In this document: one piece after another, positions 7,349 through 7,425 of the stretch
Position numbering within the stretch: position 1 is the first letter of the stretch
Layout: each line of letters opens with the position of its first letter
DNA from: an uncultured Prevotella sp.
GTDB taxonomy: Bacteria; Bacteroidota; Bacteroidia; Bacteroidales; Bacteroidaceae
Reading direction: 5' to 3'
Length of the DNA: 7,425 nt
NCBI GenBank assembly: GCA_934230685.1
Contig: CAKQFF010000096.1
Location: forward strand, 1 to 7,425
The notes under the pieces: generated by a model
What the model was told of the DNA's origin: nothing
Database searches by the model: none
What the model saw: only the letters and a program-made list of their open reading frames with translations
Position numbers and translations under genes: made by a program

Positions 7349-7425
7349 ACACTACTGTCCACAAAAATCCTTTAACATTTCAAAAAGTAACAAATTGATA
7401 GTTACCCATCAAAATTAAGGCAGAG
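7349..7425. other. Right-edge A/T-rich flank, no gene seen; possible insertion-sequence end
   Basis: No open frame of useful length and no convincing promoter is visible on either strand. The stretch starting ACTACTGTCCACAAAAATCC resembles, from memory only, the terminal sequences of some Bacteroidales insertion sequences that begin with a TGTCC-type end. No second copy or transposase lies inside the window, so this cannot be confirmed here. Confidence 0.2.

Overview
The window looks like chromosomal or element-borne DNA of a Bacteroidales bacterium, most likely Prevotella-like. Reasons: a Bacteroidetes-type promoter (TTG, 19-bp spacer, TAnnTTTG), A/T-rich leaders without clear Shine-Dalgarno sequences, three large exported proteins ending in type IX secretion system (T9SS) C-terminal sorting domains, and two proteins of the Omp28 family first described in Porphyromonas gingivalis. 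The genus is inferred and cannot be fixed from this sequence alone.

Layout. On the minus strand at the left edge (1-94) is the first ~31 codons of a tyrosine recombinase/integrase that runs off the window. An A/T-rich divergent intergenic region (95-287) carries a good promoter at 210-239. It drives three same-strand genes: a 1092-aa multidomain surface protein (288-3566), a 626-aa Omp28-like protein (3603-5483) and a 593-aa Omp28-like protein with a thioredoxin-type CGYC site (5503-7284). Gaps of 36 and 19 bp with no convincing internal promoter or terminator suggest one transcription unit. An imperfect 19-bp-stem hairpin (7300-7348) follows the last gene. The final 77 bases are A/T-rich, non-coding as far as I can see, and may be the edge of an insertion sequence.

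How the genes may work together. All three products have type I signal peptides and a C-terminal T9SS domain, so they should cross the inner membrane by Sec and reach the cell surface or outside by T9SS. Genes 2 and 3 are diverged tandem paralogues with the same domain order: N-terminal beta domain, CARDB-like Ig domain, thioredoxin-like Omp28 core, beta-sandwich, sorting domain. The most interesting point is that gene 3 keeps the redox motif WCGYCP, while gene 2 has serine at both aligned cysteine positions (GSEDSP) yet keeps the downstream cis-proline region. This suggests a redox-competent and a redox-dead partner made together with a large adhesin-like protein. The pairing is an inference from alignment by eye.
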